Source: Rhodobacteraceae bacterium UBA1943
GTDB taxonomy: Bacteria > Pseudomonadota > Alphaproteobacteria > Rhodobacterales > Rhodobacteraceae
Reading direction: 5' to 3'
DNA: 13,994 bases
Assembly: GCA_002336845.1 (NCBI GenBank)
Contig: DDEX01000023.1
Coordinates: forward strand, 21,218-35,211
Both the position numbers and the translations under genes were made by a program. The notes beneath the pieces were generated by a model. That model saw only the letters and a program-made list of their open reading frames with translations. It did no database searches and was not told where the DNA came from. Within the stretch, counting starts at the first letter, position 1. Every line of letters starts with the position of its first letter. This document shows, piece after piece, positions 7,243 through 13,409 of the stretch.

Positions 7243-7272
7243 CGGAAAAGACTTTCGCCGGATTTTCTGGCG
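7243..7272 (-). terminator. Possible terminator of the nudC-SRPBCC operon
   Basis: Imperfect stem CGCC (7256-7259)/GGCG (7269-7272) with an inner GA/TC pairing and a short loop. On the minus strand it is followed by a T-rich run, AAAGTCTTTTCC. It begins about 15 nt past the stop codon at 7287. The stem is short, so the call is tentative. Confidence 0.35.
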
Positions 7273-7286
7273 GGGTTCGAACCGGA

Positions 7287-7757
7287 TCAGCGCCTGTGGC
7301 TGCGGGCGCGCTGCTCGATTTCATGCGCAAAGGCGGTGATGCGGTCGTGATACTTGCGCTCTACCCGGTTGCGGGCAAGGCGCAACGATTGCAGGTAAAG
7401 ACGTGCGCCCAGATTAAGCGGCTTCAATTCTGTCACCACATGCAGGCGGGTGCGGCGGGCGGCCATTTCGATCAGTTCGACATGCGCCTCGCCCTCCAGC
7501 GCGGCAGAGAGAAAGTGCAGCCCGATATGCTGGGGCTGATCCAGCCGGTTCAGTTGCACCTGCATCTTGCGCGGCTTGCCGCGGTATAGGAAGCCCAGCC
7601 GCCATTCTGATCCAAGGGTGGCCGGCCGGTGCGAATCGTCCCGCGACACATCGGCCCCCCTGCGCAGGGCAGCACGTTCCCAGCCGTCAAAATCGGCGAC
7701 AATGGCCCAGACCTGGGCCAGTGGGGCATCGACATCCTGTTTGGTCGAAAGTCTCAT
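7287..7757 (-). CDS. SRPBCC-fold (polyketide cyclase/START-like) protein
   Basis: A 156-residue soluble protein of the SRPBCC superfamily, whose members form a hydrophobic pocket for small ligands. Its own ligand or reaction is unknown. The start MRLSTKQDVDAPLAQVWAIVADFDGWERAALRRG is the typical first strand and helix-grip beginning (D-A-P-x-x-x-V-W-x-x-x-x-D-F-D-x-W). Alternating strands follow (GSEWRLGFLYRGK, MQVQLNRLD, AHVELIEMA, TRLHVVTELKPL), and the protein ends in a long basic helix (about 118-156), the expected layout. The start lies 13 nt after the nudC stop, so the two are very likely cotranscribed. There is no signal peptide or membrane segment. Confidence 0.8.
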   Translation of the reverse strand: MRLSTKQDVDAPLAQVWAIVADFDGWERAALRRGADVSRDDSHRPATLGSEWRLGFLYRGKPRKMQVQLNRLDQPQHIGLHFLSAALEGEAHVELIEMAARRTRLHVVTELKPLNLGARLYLQSLRLARNRVERKYHDRITAFAHEIEQRARSHRR

Positions 7758-7770
7758 GGTCCGGTGTCCG

Positions 7771-8739
7771 TCAGTCCAGCCTGTCCGCCACCCAGTGACG
7801 GATCAGAAAATATGCAATGGCCCCTGCGCGTCCTGGGCGGATACGGGGGTGGCGACCAGCCAGAATCGTGACCATTTCGTCCTTGGTGACCCATTGGGCA
7901 TCCTCCAGCTCTGCCGGGTCAAGGGTGATCTCTTCGGAGGTCGCCTGCCCATGCGCGCCCAGCATGAGCGAAGCGGGGAACGGCCAGGGCTGGCTGGCCA
8001 GATAGCGGACCGCGCCAACGGCGACGCCGGTTTCCTCGGCGACCTCGCGGCGAACGGCGGCTTCCAGCGTTTCGCCGGGTTCGACAAAGCCCGCGAGAAG
8101 GGAGTACATCCCCTCGGGCCAGCCCGGAGAGCGGCCCAGCAGCAGGCGGCCGTCGCGCTCGATCACCATGATCACCACAGGGTCGGTGCGTGGAAAATGC
8201 TGGGCGCCGCAGGCCGGGCAAAGGCGGCGCCAGCCCGCCTGATCCATGGCCGAGGGCGTCCCGCATCTGGCGCAAAACCCGTGGCTGGCGTGCCAGCCGA
8301 TAATGGCCTTGGCGGTCGCGGCCAATTCAGCCTCGCGCGGCGACAGGCTGGCCATGACCGCGCGCAGATCGTGAAAGGCGGCGCTGGCGGGCAGGGCGGG
8401 ATGGGGCAGGGCGGCGGCGCTGAAGATGCCTGCGGGTTGCGGTGGGGCTTCGGGTGGCTGCCAGGCCGAGATGTCGGCGGCAAAGCGGGGTTGGCCATCG
8501 TCAAGACACAGAAAGACCGGCGGTCCGGCATGGTCCAGCAGCGGCGATCCGGTCGGCACCCAGACCAGACCGTCCGCATTGCCGGTTTCGGCCGCCGAAT
8601 CAACCGGCACTTGCCCGCGCCACAGAGCCAGAATCTGCCCCTCTCGCAGCAGCTCTTCCATGCGCTCTGGCTGCCCGCGCAGGGTCGCAGCCCGATCAAG
8701 GCCCGATCCGCCGAAAGTGACAGTTTCTGCAAGTCGCAT
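7771..8739 (-). CDS. nudC: NAD(H) pyrophosphatase, Nudix hydrolase NudC
   Basis: Hydrolyses NAD(H) to NMN(H) and AMP; NudC enzymes also remove NAD caps from RNA 5' ends. The chosen start gives 322 residues. An N-terminal domain is followed by a zinc ribbon, C156-x2-C159 and C174-x2-C177, and then HFPRTDPVVIM. The Nudix box is at 217-238 (GFVEPGETLEAAVRREVAEETG) and matches G-x5-E-x7-REV-x-EE-x-G. SQPWPFP at 249-255 is the family motif that separates NADH pyrophosphatases from other Nudix enzymes. The ATG at 8739 is preferred because it gives the usual MRLAETVTFGGSGLDR beginning and has a GGGG stretch upstream; an in-frame ATG at 8754 is the alternative. It is divergent from the cpdB-like gene and precedes the SRPBCC gene. 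Confidence 0.94.
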   Translation of the reverse strand: MRLAETVTFGGSGLDRAATLRGQPERMEELLREGQILALWRGQVPVDSAAETGNADGLVWVPTGSPLLDHAGPPVFLCLDDGQPRFAADISAWQPPEAPPQPAGIFSAAALPHPALPASAAFHDLRAVMASLSPREAELAATAKAIIGWHASHGFCARCGTPSAMDQAGWRRLCPACGAQHFPRTDPVVIMVIERDGRLLLGRSPGWPEGMYSLLAGFVEPGETLEAAVRREVAEETGVAVGAVRYLASQPWPFPASLMLGAHGQATSEEITLDPAELEDAQWVTKDEMVTILAGRHPRIRPGRAGAIAYFLIRHWVADRLD

Positions 8740-8787
8740 GATGTGATGCCCCATACCCGACTGTCTTCTGCCATGCCACAGCGGGGC

Positions 8788-8811
8788 TGCAAAGGGGGAT
8801 GCAACTTTGCA
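8788..8811. promoter_or_regulatory. Inverted repeat in the nudC/cpdB divergent region
   Basis: TGCAAAG (8788-8794) and CTTTGCA (8805-8811) form a perfect 7-bp inverted repeat with a 10-bp spacer that holds a further GCAA. It sits between two divergent genes and could be an operator for either. TTTGCAA-type words are recognised by ScfR/PccR-like regulators in Rhodobacter, but the spacing here differs, so no factor is assigned. Confidence 0.35.
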
Positions 8812-8851
8812 ACTATGGGGCGATCATTCGCGCCAAAGCTCTCCTGTCGGG

Positions 8852-8879
8852 TTTCCCATGCCGGCGACGGGCCTAGATT
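8852..8879 (+). promoter_or_regulatory. Possible promoter of the cpdB-like gene
   Basis: TAGATT at 8874-8879 repeats the -10 form seen before yejA, with a weak TTTCCC 16 bp upstream (8852-8857). A start near 8886 would give a 22-nt leader. The -35 is poor. Confidence 0.3.
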
Positions 8880-8907
8880 GGCGGGGAAGATCCCTCGGTA
8901 AGACTGA

Positions 8908-10716
8908 ATGACAACGAGAAAACCGCGGTGGGGCGGTGATTCAAAGGGTCAGGGGCCGAAGGCTGGTTTGCGTCTTCTGGCGACAACCGATCTGCACGCG
9001 CAACTTGTCCCTTGGGACTTTTACGCGGATCGGTCGATACCGGGGCGCGGCCTGTCCTGCCTGGCCGTCGAGATCGCCAAGGCGCGGGCTGAGGCGGGCG
9101 GCGCCCTGCTGTTCGACAACGGAGATTTCCTGACCGGAAACCCGTTGGCCGACGAGATGCCCGATGCTGCTGGCGGGCCCCCGGCGAACCCCATGGTGCG
9201 CGCCATGAACCATCTGCGCTATGATGCAGTGGGTTTGGGCAATCACGAATTCAGCCACGGACTGGACTATCTGGGCCGCTGTCTGGCCGAAGCGCGCTTT
9301 CCGGTGCTGGCGGCGAATATCCGGCGGGCCGATGGCGAACCGGCCTACCAGGCCCATGCGATGATTGCGGCACAGATCACCGATACGAGCGGCGCCCCCC
9401 ATGTGGTGCGGGTGGGCGTGACAGCGGCCTTGCCGCCGCAGACGATGATCTGGGAAAAGTCGCACCTGTCCGGGCGGCTGTGGATCGGCGATATTCTGGC
9501 GGCGCTGCGTTTGCAGGTTCGCCAGATGCGGGCGGCGGGGGCCGATCTGGTCGTTGTGCTGGCGCATTCCGGGCTGGCGCCGGAGGGCTGGGGCAGCACG
9601 CGGATGCGGGCCAACGTGGCGCAGGCGGTTGCGAGGCTGGCGGGAGTTGACGTGGTGGTGGCGGGCCACACCCATGATGCGCTGCCTGCCCGGCCGGTCG
9701 AATCCCGGTCGGGGGCGGCGCTGGTCCTGCCCGGCGCGCTGGCCTCGCATCTGGGGGTGGTGGATCTTGAGCTGGGGCTGCGGCGCGGGCGATGGCGGGT
9801 GCTGGGGCATCGGTCCGAACTGCGGACAGTGCCGCCTGTTGCGCTGGGGCAGACGGCGCCCGAAGATGCGGTTCTGGCCAGTCTTGGCAGCCCGGCGCTG
9901 GCCCGCATCCGGCGCCAGCTTGATACGGTGGTGGGCCAGGCGCAGGTGCGGCTGGATACCCATTTCGCACTGATCGGGCGGTCGCGCGCCCTGCATTTCG
10001 TGGGGCGGGCGGTGCGCGACCATCTGGCCGGGGTGCTGGGGGCCGCAGGGGTGGATCTGCCGGTTCTTGCGGCGGTGGCCGCCACGCGGGCGGGCGGTCG
10101 CGGCGGGGCGGCAAACTATGCGCTGATCCCGCCAGGGCCGATTCGCGAGCGTGATCTGGGCAGCATCATGCCCTTTGACGACCGGCTTGCCGCCACCGAG
10201 ATTTGCGGGGCGGGGGTGATGCGTTGGCTGGACCATGCGGCGGCGATCTTTCGTCAGATAGGACCGGGCGCGCAGGATGCCGCATTGGTCGATCCAGAAG
10301 TGCCCGGCTTTCTGTTCGACGCGATCGAGGGGTTGTCGTACCGGATAGACCTGTCGGCGCCGCCGGGCCCGGGCCGCGCTCGCGACGTGGCCTGGCAGGG
10401 CCGCCCGCTACGGATGACGGATCGCTTCATCCTTGCCACCTCAAGCCACCGGATGGGCGGTGGCGGCGGCTTTCCCCTGCCGCCCGCCCGCCGCGAGATC
10501 ACGCTGCCGCCCACAAGGCTGCGCGACGTCCTGCGTCAGGCAGTGCGCCTGCCCGTGGGAACGCAAGAGGATCTGTGCCCCGTCTGGTCGTTCTGCCCGA
10601 TGCCGGGCACCAGCGTGGTGCTGGATACCGCCGCCGAGGCGGTCAGCAGCAGCGATGATCTGCTTTCGCTTGGTCTCGCGCCAGGCGGATTTCAACGCTT
10701 TCGCCTGCATCTTTGA
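8908..10716 (+). CDS. cpdB: 2',3'-cyclic-nucleotide 2'-phosphodiesterase/3'-nucleotidase-like phosphoesterase, no visible signal peptide
   Basis: Bimetal phosphoesterase of the 5'-nucleotidase/CpdB family, 602 residues. CpdB enzymes open 2',3'-cyclic nucleotides and release the 3'-phosphate. Metal-site motifs are in order: TDLHA (D28, H30), DNGDF (D73), GNHEF (111-115), AHSG (H220) and GHTH (253-256). The wording TTDLHAQLVPWDFYADR and GRGLSCLA favours CpdB over UshA. The C-terminal nucleotidase domain (about 320-590) holds IMPFDDRLA, GFLFDAIEGLSYRIDL and ATSSHRMGGGGGFP, the base-binding region. Classical CpdB is periplasmic, but this N-terminus is short, polar and basic with no hydrophobic segment, and an in-frame TGA directly precedes the ATG, so no export signal is hidden upstream. 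The ribosome site is weak. A HAD phosphatase gene follows 32 nt later. The substrate is inferred from the family. Confidence 0.87.
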   Translation: MTTRKPRWGGDSKGQGPKAGLRLLATTDLHAQLVPWDFYADRSIPGRGLSCLAVEIAKARAEAGGALLFDNGDFLTGNPLADEMPDAAGGPPANPMVRAMNHLRYDAVGLGNHEFSHGLDYLGRCLAEARFPVLAANIRRADGEPAYQAHAMIAAQITDTSGAPHVVRVGVTAALPPQTMIWEKSHLSGRLWIGDILAALRLQVRQMRAAGADLVVVLAHSGLAPEGWGSTRMRANVAQAVARLAGVDVVVAGHTHDALPARPVESRSGAALVLPGALASHLGVVDLELGLRRGRWRVLGHRSELRTVPPVALGQTAPEDAVLASLGSPALARIRRQLDTVVGQAQVRLDTHFALIGRSRALHFVGRAVRDHLAGVLGAAGVDLPVLAAVAATRAGGRGGAANYALIPPGPIRERDLGSIMPFDDRLAATEICGAGVMRWLDHAAAIFRQIGPGAQDAALVDPEVPGFLFDAIEGLSYRIDLSAPPGPGRARDVAWQGRPLRMTDRFILATSSHRMGGGGGFPLPPARREITLPPTRLRDVLRQAVRLPVGTQEDLCPVWSFCPMPGTSVVLDTAAEAVSSSDDLLSLGLAPGGFQRFRLHL

Positions 10717-10737
10717 TCGGGTATGCGAGGGCATCCC

Positions 10738-10742
10738 CGGAG
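10738..10742 (+). promoter_or_regulatory. Ribosome binding site deciding the HAD gene start
   Basis: GGAGG, 6 nt before the ATG at 10749. It selects this start over the TTG at 10713 in the same frame, which would overlap the end of the cpdB-like gene and lacks such a site. Confidence 0.75.
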
Positions 10743-10748
10743 GCCGCA

Positions 10749-11378
10749 ATGTTTGACGCAATCCTGTTCGACCTGGACGGAACCCTGGTCGATACCGAAA
10801 GCCTGGCGATGTCGGCGGGTATGGCGGCCTTTGCGCGGCTGGGATTTCCGGTCAGCGAAGAGTTCATGCATGGTCTGGTCGGGCGCGATATGGCGACCGC
10901 AGGGCGCATAATCGCCGATGCGCTTCCCACGCTGGACCAGACGGCCCTGCATCCGTTGTGGAGCGAGGGTTTTCTGGCCGAAGTCAACCGTGGCCTGCCT
11001 TTGAAACCGGGCGCGAGTGAATTGCTGTCGGCGCGGCTGCGGCCCATGGCCATCGTCACCTCGTCGCGCCGGACAGAGGCGCATCACAAGTTGGGCGTGG
11101 CGGGCATTGCCGACGCGTTCCATCATGTCGTGGTGGTCGAGGATGTGACCGCGCCCAAGCCTGCACCCGACCCCTATCTGCTGGCGGCGCAAAAGCTGGG
11201 GGTCGATCCGGCCCGGTGTCTGGTGTTCGAGGACAGTGAGGCGGGGGCCGAAGCGGCCTTTCGCGCCGGGTGCCGCGTGGTGCAGGTGCCGGATGTCGTT
11301 CCCAGCGAGGGACGCTGGGCCCATCATCTGGCGCGCGACCTGCTGGAAGGCGCACGGATGGCGGGGCTGGCGGTTTAA
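10749..11378 (+). CDS. HAD-superfamily phosphatase (subfamily IA, Gph/PgmB-like)
   Basis: A 209-residue soluble hydrolase that probably dephosphorylates a small phosphometabolite; the substrate cannot be told from sequence. All four HAD motifs are present: DLDGT with nucleophile D8 and acid D10; TSS (104-106); K137 in APKPAPDPY; and the metal-binding EDSEAG (161-166). An alpha-helical cap (about 15-85) sits between motifs I and II, as in phosphoglycolate phosphatase and beta-phosphoglucomutase relatives. The conserved KPAPDPYLLAAQKLGVDPARCLVFEDS supports this group. The start is fixed by GGAGG at 10738-10742. It lies 32 nt after the cpdB-like gene and is probably in the same transcript. That pairing suggests a role in nucleotide or sugar-phosphate salvage, but this is inference. 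Confidence 0.9.
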   Translation: MFDAILFDLDGTLVDTESLAMSAGMAAFARLGFPVSEEFMHGLVGRDMATAGRIIADALPTLDQTALHPLWSEGFLAEVNRGLPLKPGASELLSARLRPMAIVTSSRRTEAHHKLGVAGIADAFHHVVVVEDVTAPKPAPDPYLLAAQKLGVDPARCLVFEDSEAGAEAAFRAGCRVVQVPDVVPSEGRWAHHLARDLLEGARMAGLAV

Positions 11379-11394
11379 CGCCAACCCCGGCGTT
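11377..11394. terminator. Small hairpin between convergent genes, weak bidirectional terminator candidate
   Basis: AACGCC (11377-11382) pairs with GGCGTT (11389-11394) around a 6-nt loop in the 18-nt gap between the HAD and FMN reductase stop codons. It is symmetrical and could serve both strands, but no T tract follows. Confidence 0.35.
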
Positions 11395-11396
11395 GG

Positions 11397-11951
11397 TCAG
11401 GCGGCTGCCTTGGTGTGGCGGTCGATGAAGGCTGCGAAAGCATCGATCCAGCCCGACAGGAATTTGGCCGATTCGGCATCGGTCAGGGTGGAGCCGTCGA
11501 AATGGGCTTCCTTCCAGGTCCAGAACACCTCTGGGAAAATCATCAGATCCAGCCCGACAGAGGCGGCCAGGTGGCGCAATGCGTTCTGCCCGGCAGCAGT
11601 GCCGGTGGCGCCCGGCGTTGTGCCCACAATCGCGGCAGGCTTGCCGGCCCAGGCGTTCTGACCCCAGGGACGGGTGGCCCAGTGGATCGCGTTCGACAGC
11701 GCGGGCGCATAGCTGCGGTTGTATTCCGGCGTCACCAGCAAAACGGCATCGGCGGCGGTGACGTCGGCGCGTAGGCGCGTCACGGCGGCGGGGGGTGCGG
11801 CCCACAGATCGTCATTGTAAAGCGGCAGGTCGCCGATTTCGATAAAACGGAACGCCAGCCGCCCATCGGCCAGCTTGGCCAGCGCCTCGGCAAAGCGGCG
11901 GTTGATAGAGGCGGCGCGCAACGAGCCGACCAGAACGGCAACGGTTTTCAT
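11397..11951 (-). CDS. NADPH-dependent FMN/quinone reductase (flavodoxin-like fold)
   Basis: A 184-residue cytoplasmic flavoprotein of the NADPH-dependent FMN reductase family, related to ChrR/YieF and azoreductase-type enzymes, which reduce quinones, flavins or metal oxyanions. The N-terminal MKTVAVLVGSLRAASINRRFA supplies the flavin phosphate loop (GSLRxxSxNR, 9-18). TPEYNRSYAPALSNAIHWATRP (74-95) is the second conserved FMN-binding and dimer region, and GKPAAIVGTTPGATGTA (103-119) the third. The ATG at 11951 follows GGAG with 5-nt spacing; an in-frame ATG at 11993 has no such support. It is a single gene, convergent with the HAD gene. A chromate-transporter gene lies in this window but 1.5 kb away with unrelated genes between, so a chromate role is not implied. 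Confidence 0.92.
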   Translation of the reverse strand: MKTVAVLVGSLRAASINRRFAEALAKLADGRLAFRFIEIGDLPLYNDDLWAAPPAAVTRLRADVTAADAVLLVTPEYNRSYAPALSNAIHWATRPWGQNAWAGKPAAIVGTTPGATGTAAGQNALRHLAASVGLDLMIFPEVFWTWKEAHFDGSTLTDAESAKFLSGWIDAFAAFIDRHTKAAA

Positions 11952-11977
11952 GTGGTCTCCAATGCGGGGCGGCGGAA

Positions 11978-11992
11978 TGCCGCGCTGCGGCA
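11978..11992. promoter_or_regulatory. Inverted repeat upstream of the FMN reductase gene
   Basis: TGCCGC-GCT-GCGGCA is a perfect 6-bp inverted repeat beginning 26 nt before the FMN reductase ATG. It could be a leader hairpin or an operator. No factor was recognised, and GC-rich palindromes arise easily here. Confidence 0.25.
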
Positions 11993-12005
11993 AAGGTGGG
12001 CCGGG

Positions 12006-12019
12006 GCAGACCCGTCTGC
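12006..12019. promoter_or_regulatory. Second inverted repeat upstream of the FMN reductase gene
   Basis: GCAGAC-CC-GTCTGC is a perfect 6+2+6 palindrome, 54 nt before the FMN reductase ATG. It partly overlaps a possible minus-strand -35 (TTGCAG, 12022-12017). Together with the repeat at 11978 it suggests a regulator site. The rest of 11952-12085 shows nothing else I can name. Confidence 0.3.
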
Positions 12020-12085
12020 AATGCGCCCTTCCGCGCAGCCCGTTCTGCGCTGATGCACAGAGGGCGGGGGGCGGGCCCTGCCATC

Positions 12086-12114
12086 TTGCGTCTGCTTTGC
12101 CCGCGCCCTATATG
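12086..12114 (+). promoter_or_regulatory. Promoter of the SRP RNA gene
   Basis: TTGCGT (12086-12091) and TATATG (12109-12114) with a 17-bp spacer. The predicted transcription start falls at about 12119-12121, where the first stem of the RNA begins, which independently supports both calls. Confidence 0.65.
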
Positions 12115-12117
12115 GGG

Positions 12118-12217
12118 GGCGAGAGGTTGGCGCGGGTAAGCGCCTCGCCAACCCGGTCAGGTCCGGAAGGAAGCAGCCGTAACGAGATCCGTTTGGGTCG
12201 TTGTCCAGCCTCTCACC
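12118..12217 (+). ncRNA. ffs: Signal recognition particle RNA, bacterial small (4.5S) type
   Basis: RNA scaffold of the SRP, which binds Ffh and directs ribosomes making membrane proteins to FtsY. The hallmark apical domain is present at about 12155-12178, with a GGAA tetraloop (12165-12168) closed by C/G pairs and the internal-loop words CAGG and AAGCAG that contact the Ffh M domain. The ends pair: GAGAGG (12121-12126) with CCTCTC (12209-12214), extended by GG/CC outside. The length of about 100 nt fits the alphaproteobacterial short form. The exact ends are estimated from the stem. It has its own promoter and lies in a gene-free gap, convergent with the cupin gene. Confidence 0.95.
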
Positions 12218-12244
12218 TTTCCCGCTCTGCCGCGATATGGCCAT

Positions 12245-12267
12245 GGGCCGCCCGTTTCGGGCAGCCC
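12245..12267. terminator. Hairpin between ffs and the cupin gene, possible terminator
   Basis: Stem GGGC-C-GCCCG (12245-12254) with CGGGC-A-GCCC (12258-12267): nine pairs, one mismatch and a 3-nt loop. It lies 28 nt after the SRP RNA and 15 nt past the cupin stop on the other strand, where a shared terminator would be. Neither side has a clear T tract. Confidence 0.4.
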
Positions 12268-12281
12268 GGATTGGTGCGGCG

Positions 12282-12635
12282 TTACTTCAGCTTGATGCAA
12301 AAGTGCTTGAGGACCGGCTTTTCGATGGCCCAGGTGCCCTTGAAACCGGGTTCCACCACAAAGCCATCGCCGGGACGCAGGGCGACGGGCGCGCCGCCAT
12401 CGGGGGTGATGGTGATCTCGCCTTCGATCAGATGGACGAATTCGTAGAATTTATAGCTGGCGTGCCAGGTGCCGGGGGTTGCAGCCCAGGTGCCGCTGAT
12501 CACGCTGCCGTCAATCGAGGTATGCTGGACCCATGTCTTCATGGTCGGATTGCCCTCGACCTTGGTCCAGCCTTCAAGATCGGTCAGCAGCGGCTCTGGC
12601 CCCGGTGCCGGAAAGCGGAAAACCATATCGCTCAT
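12282..12635 (-). CDS. Small cupin-domain protein (cupin_3/DUF861 type)
   Basis: A 117-residue single-domain beta-barrel protein. Family members include EutQ-like and (S)-ureidoglycine aminohydrolase-like proteins, but no specific reaction can be assigned here. Family landmarks are SGTWAATPGTWHASYKFYEFVHLIEGEITITPDGG (about 47-81), then PGDGFVVEPGFKGTWAIEKPVLKHF. The last is the typical second half, with the FKGTW signature of this cupin class. The classical HxH metal pair is not evident, so metal binding is uncertain. The ATG at 12635 has AAGGA 5 nt upstream. It is a single gene, divergent from the GNAT gene, with a plausible promoter of its own. Confidence 0.85.
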   Translation of the reverse strand: MSDMVFRFPAPGPEPLLTDLEGWTKVEGNPTMKTWVQHTSIDGSVISGTWAATPGTWHASYKFYEFVHLIEGEITITPDGGAPVALRPGDGFVVEPGFKGTWAIEKPVLKHFCIKLK

Positions 12636-12672
12636 GTCAGTCCTTCCAGATTGTCGCTGTGGTTACGGACCT

Positions 12673-12701
12673 GTCGTAGGCGCTGGCCGGCGGGCTGACA
12701 A
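12673..12701 (-). promoter_or_regulatory. Putative promoter of the cupin gene
   Basis: Minus strand TTGTCA (12701-12696), a 17-bp spacer and TACGAC (12678-12673). The -35 matches TTGACA at five of six positions; the -10 is weaker. The predicted start near 12666 gives a leader of about 30 nt. Confidence 0.45.
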
Positions 12702-12809
12702 GAGGGCGGGGCGGATGGCGGCGGGCAGGCCCTTGATCTTTCCTGCGACCTGCGAGACTTGGGGGCTGGCTGGCCCGAAGCGGCGGCTTGGGACGAGGAA
12801 GGGGCGATC

Positions 12810-13385
12810 ATGCTGATCCGGCAAGCAAGGGCGTCAGACGCCGAACATCTGGCGCGGTTCATCAATATGGCGGCGGATGACCTGCCGCTGCATTTCTGGC
12901 GGAAATCGGTCGGCCCCGACGGTGACGCCTGGGCCTGGGGCAAAGAGCGTGCGGCGCGGGAAAGCGGCAGCTTTTCCTACCGCAACGCCTGGCTGGCCGA
13001 GGTGGATGGCGCGGTGGCCGCCTGCCTGCTGGGCTATCCGGCCGAGGAGGAACCCGCTCCGATCGACCCCGACACCCCGCCGATTTTCGTGCCCCTGCTG
13101 GAGCTGGAGGCGCTGGCGCCGGGGTCGTGGTATCTGAACGTGCTGGCGACCTATGACGCGTTTCGTGGCAAGGGCGCGGGCAGCGCGCTTTTGGCCCATG
13201 CCGAAGAGGTGGCGCGCACCGCCGGGCATGGTGTGATCAGCCTGATCGCCGCCGATACCCATCCGGCGGCGTTGCGGCTTTATGCGGCCAAGGGCTACCG
13301 CGAGGTTGAGCGGCGCCCCGTGGTCAAGCAAGACTGGCAGGTTGCGGCGACAGAGTGGATTTTGTTTACGAAGGCGGTCGGGTAG
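12810..13385 (+). CDS. GNAT-family N-acetyltransferase
   Basis: A 191-residue acyl-CoA-dependent acetyltransferase; the acceptor is unknown. The N-terminal MLIRQARASDAEHLARFINMAA is the usual first strand and helix. Strand 4 plus the acetyl-CoA pyrophosphate loop appear as WYLNVLATYDAFRGKGAGSALLAHAEEVA (about 107-135), with the R/Q-x-x-G-x-G/A signature at RGKGAG (119-124). The typical VISLIAADTHPAALRLYAAKGYREVERR follows (about 142-169). The ATG at 12810 is chosen because GAGGAAGGGG lies 5 nt upstream; an in-frame start at 12759 has no such site. It is divergent from the cupin gene and convergent with the chromate-transporter gene. I see no convincing promoter in 12702-12794. Confidence 0.92.
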   Translation: MLIRQARASDAEHLARFINMAADDLPLHFWRKSVGPDGDAWAWGKERAARESGSFSYRNAWLAEVDGAVAACLLGYPAEEEPAPIDPDTPPIFVPLLELEALAPGSWYLNVLATYDAFRGKGAGSALLAHAEEVARTAGHGVISLIAADTHPAALRLYAAKGYREVERRPVVKQDWQVAATEWILFTKAVG

Positions 13386-13409
13386 GGCTGACGCCAAGTC
13401 GGGCAAGCC

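Noticed and set aside
7274..7284. GGTTCGAACC, resembling a tRNA T-arm
   Set aside because: No acceptor stem, anticodon arm or D-arm could be folded on either strand around it; it is a chance palindrome in the gap after pheA.
7567..8901. 444-codon plus-strand frame opposite nudC
   Set aside because: Shadow of NudC, whose zinc ribbon, Nudix box and SQPWPFP motif are unambiguous on the minus strand.
8941..10236. 431-codon minus-strand frame opposite the cpdB-like gene
   Set aside because: The plus strand carries all five phosphoesterase motifs; the opposite frame is low-complexity Arg/Pro/Gln-rich and lacks a ribosome site.
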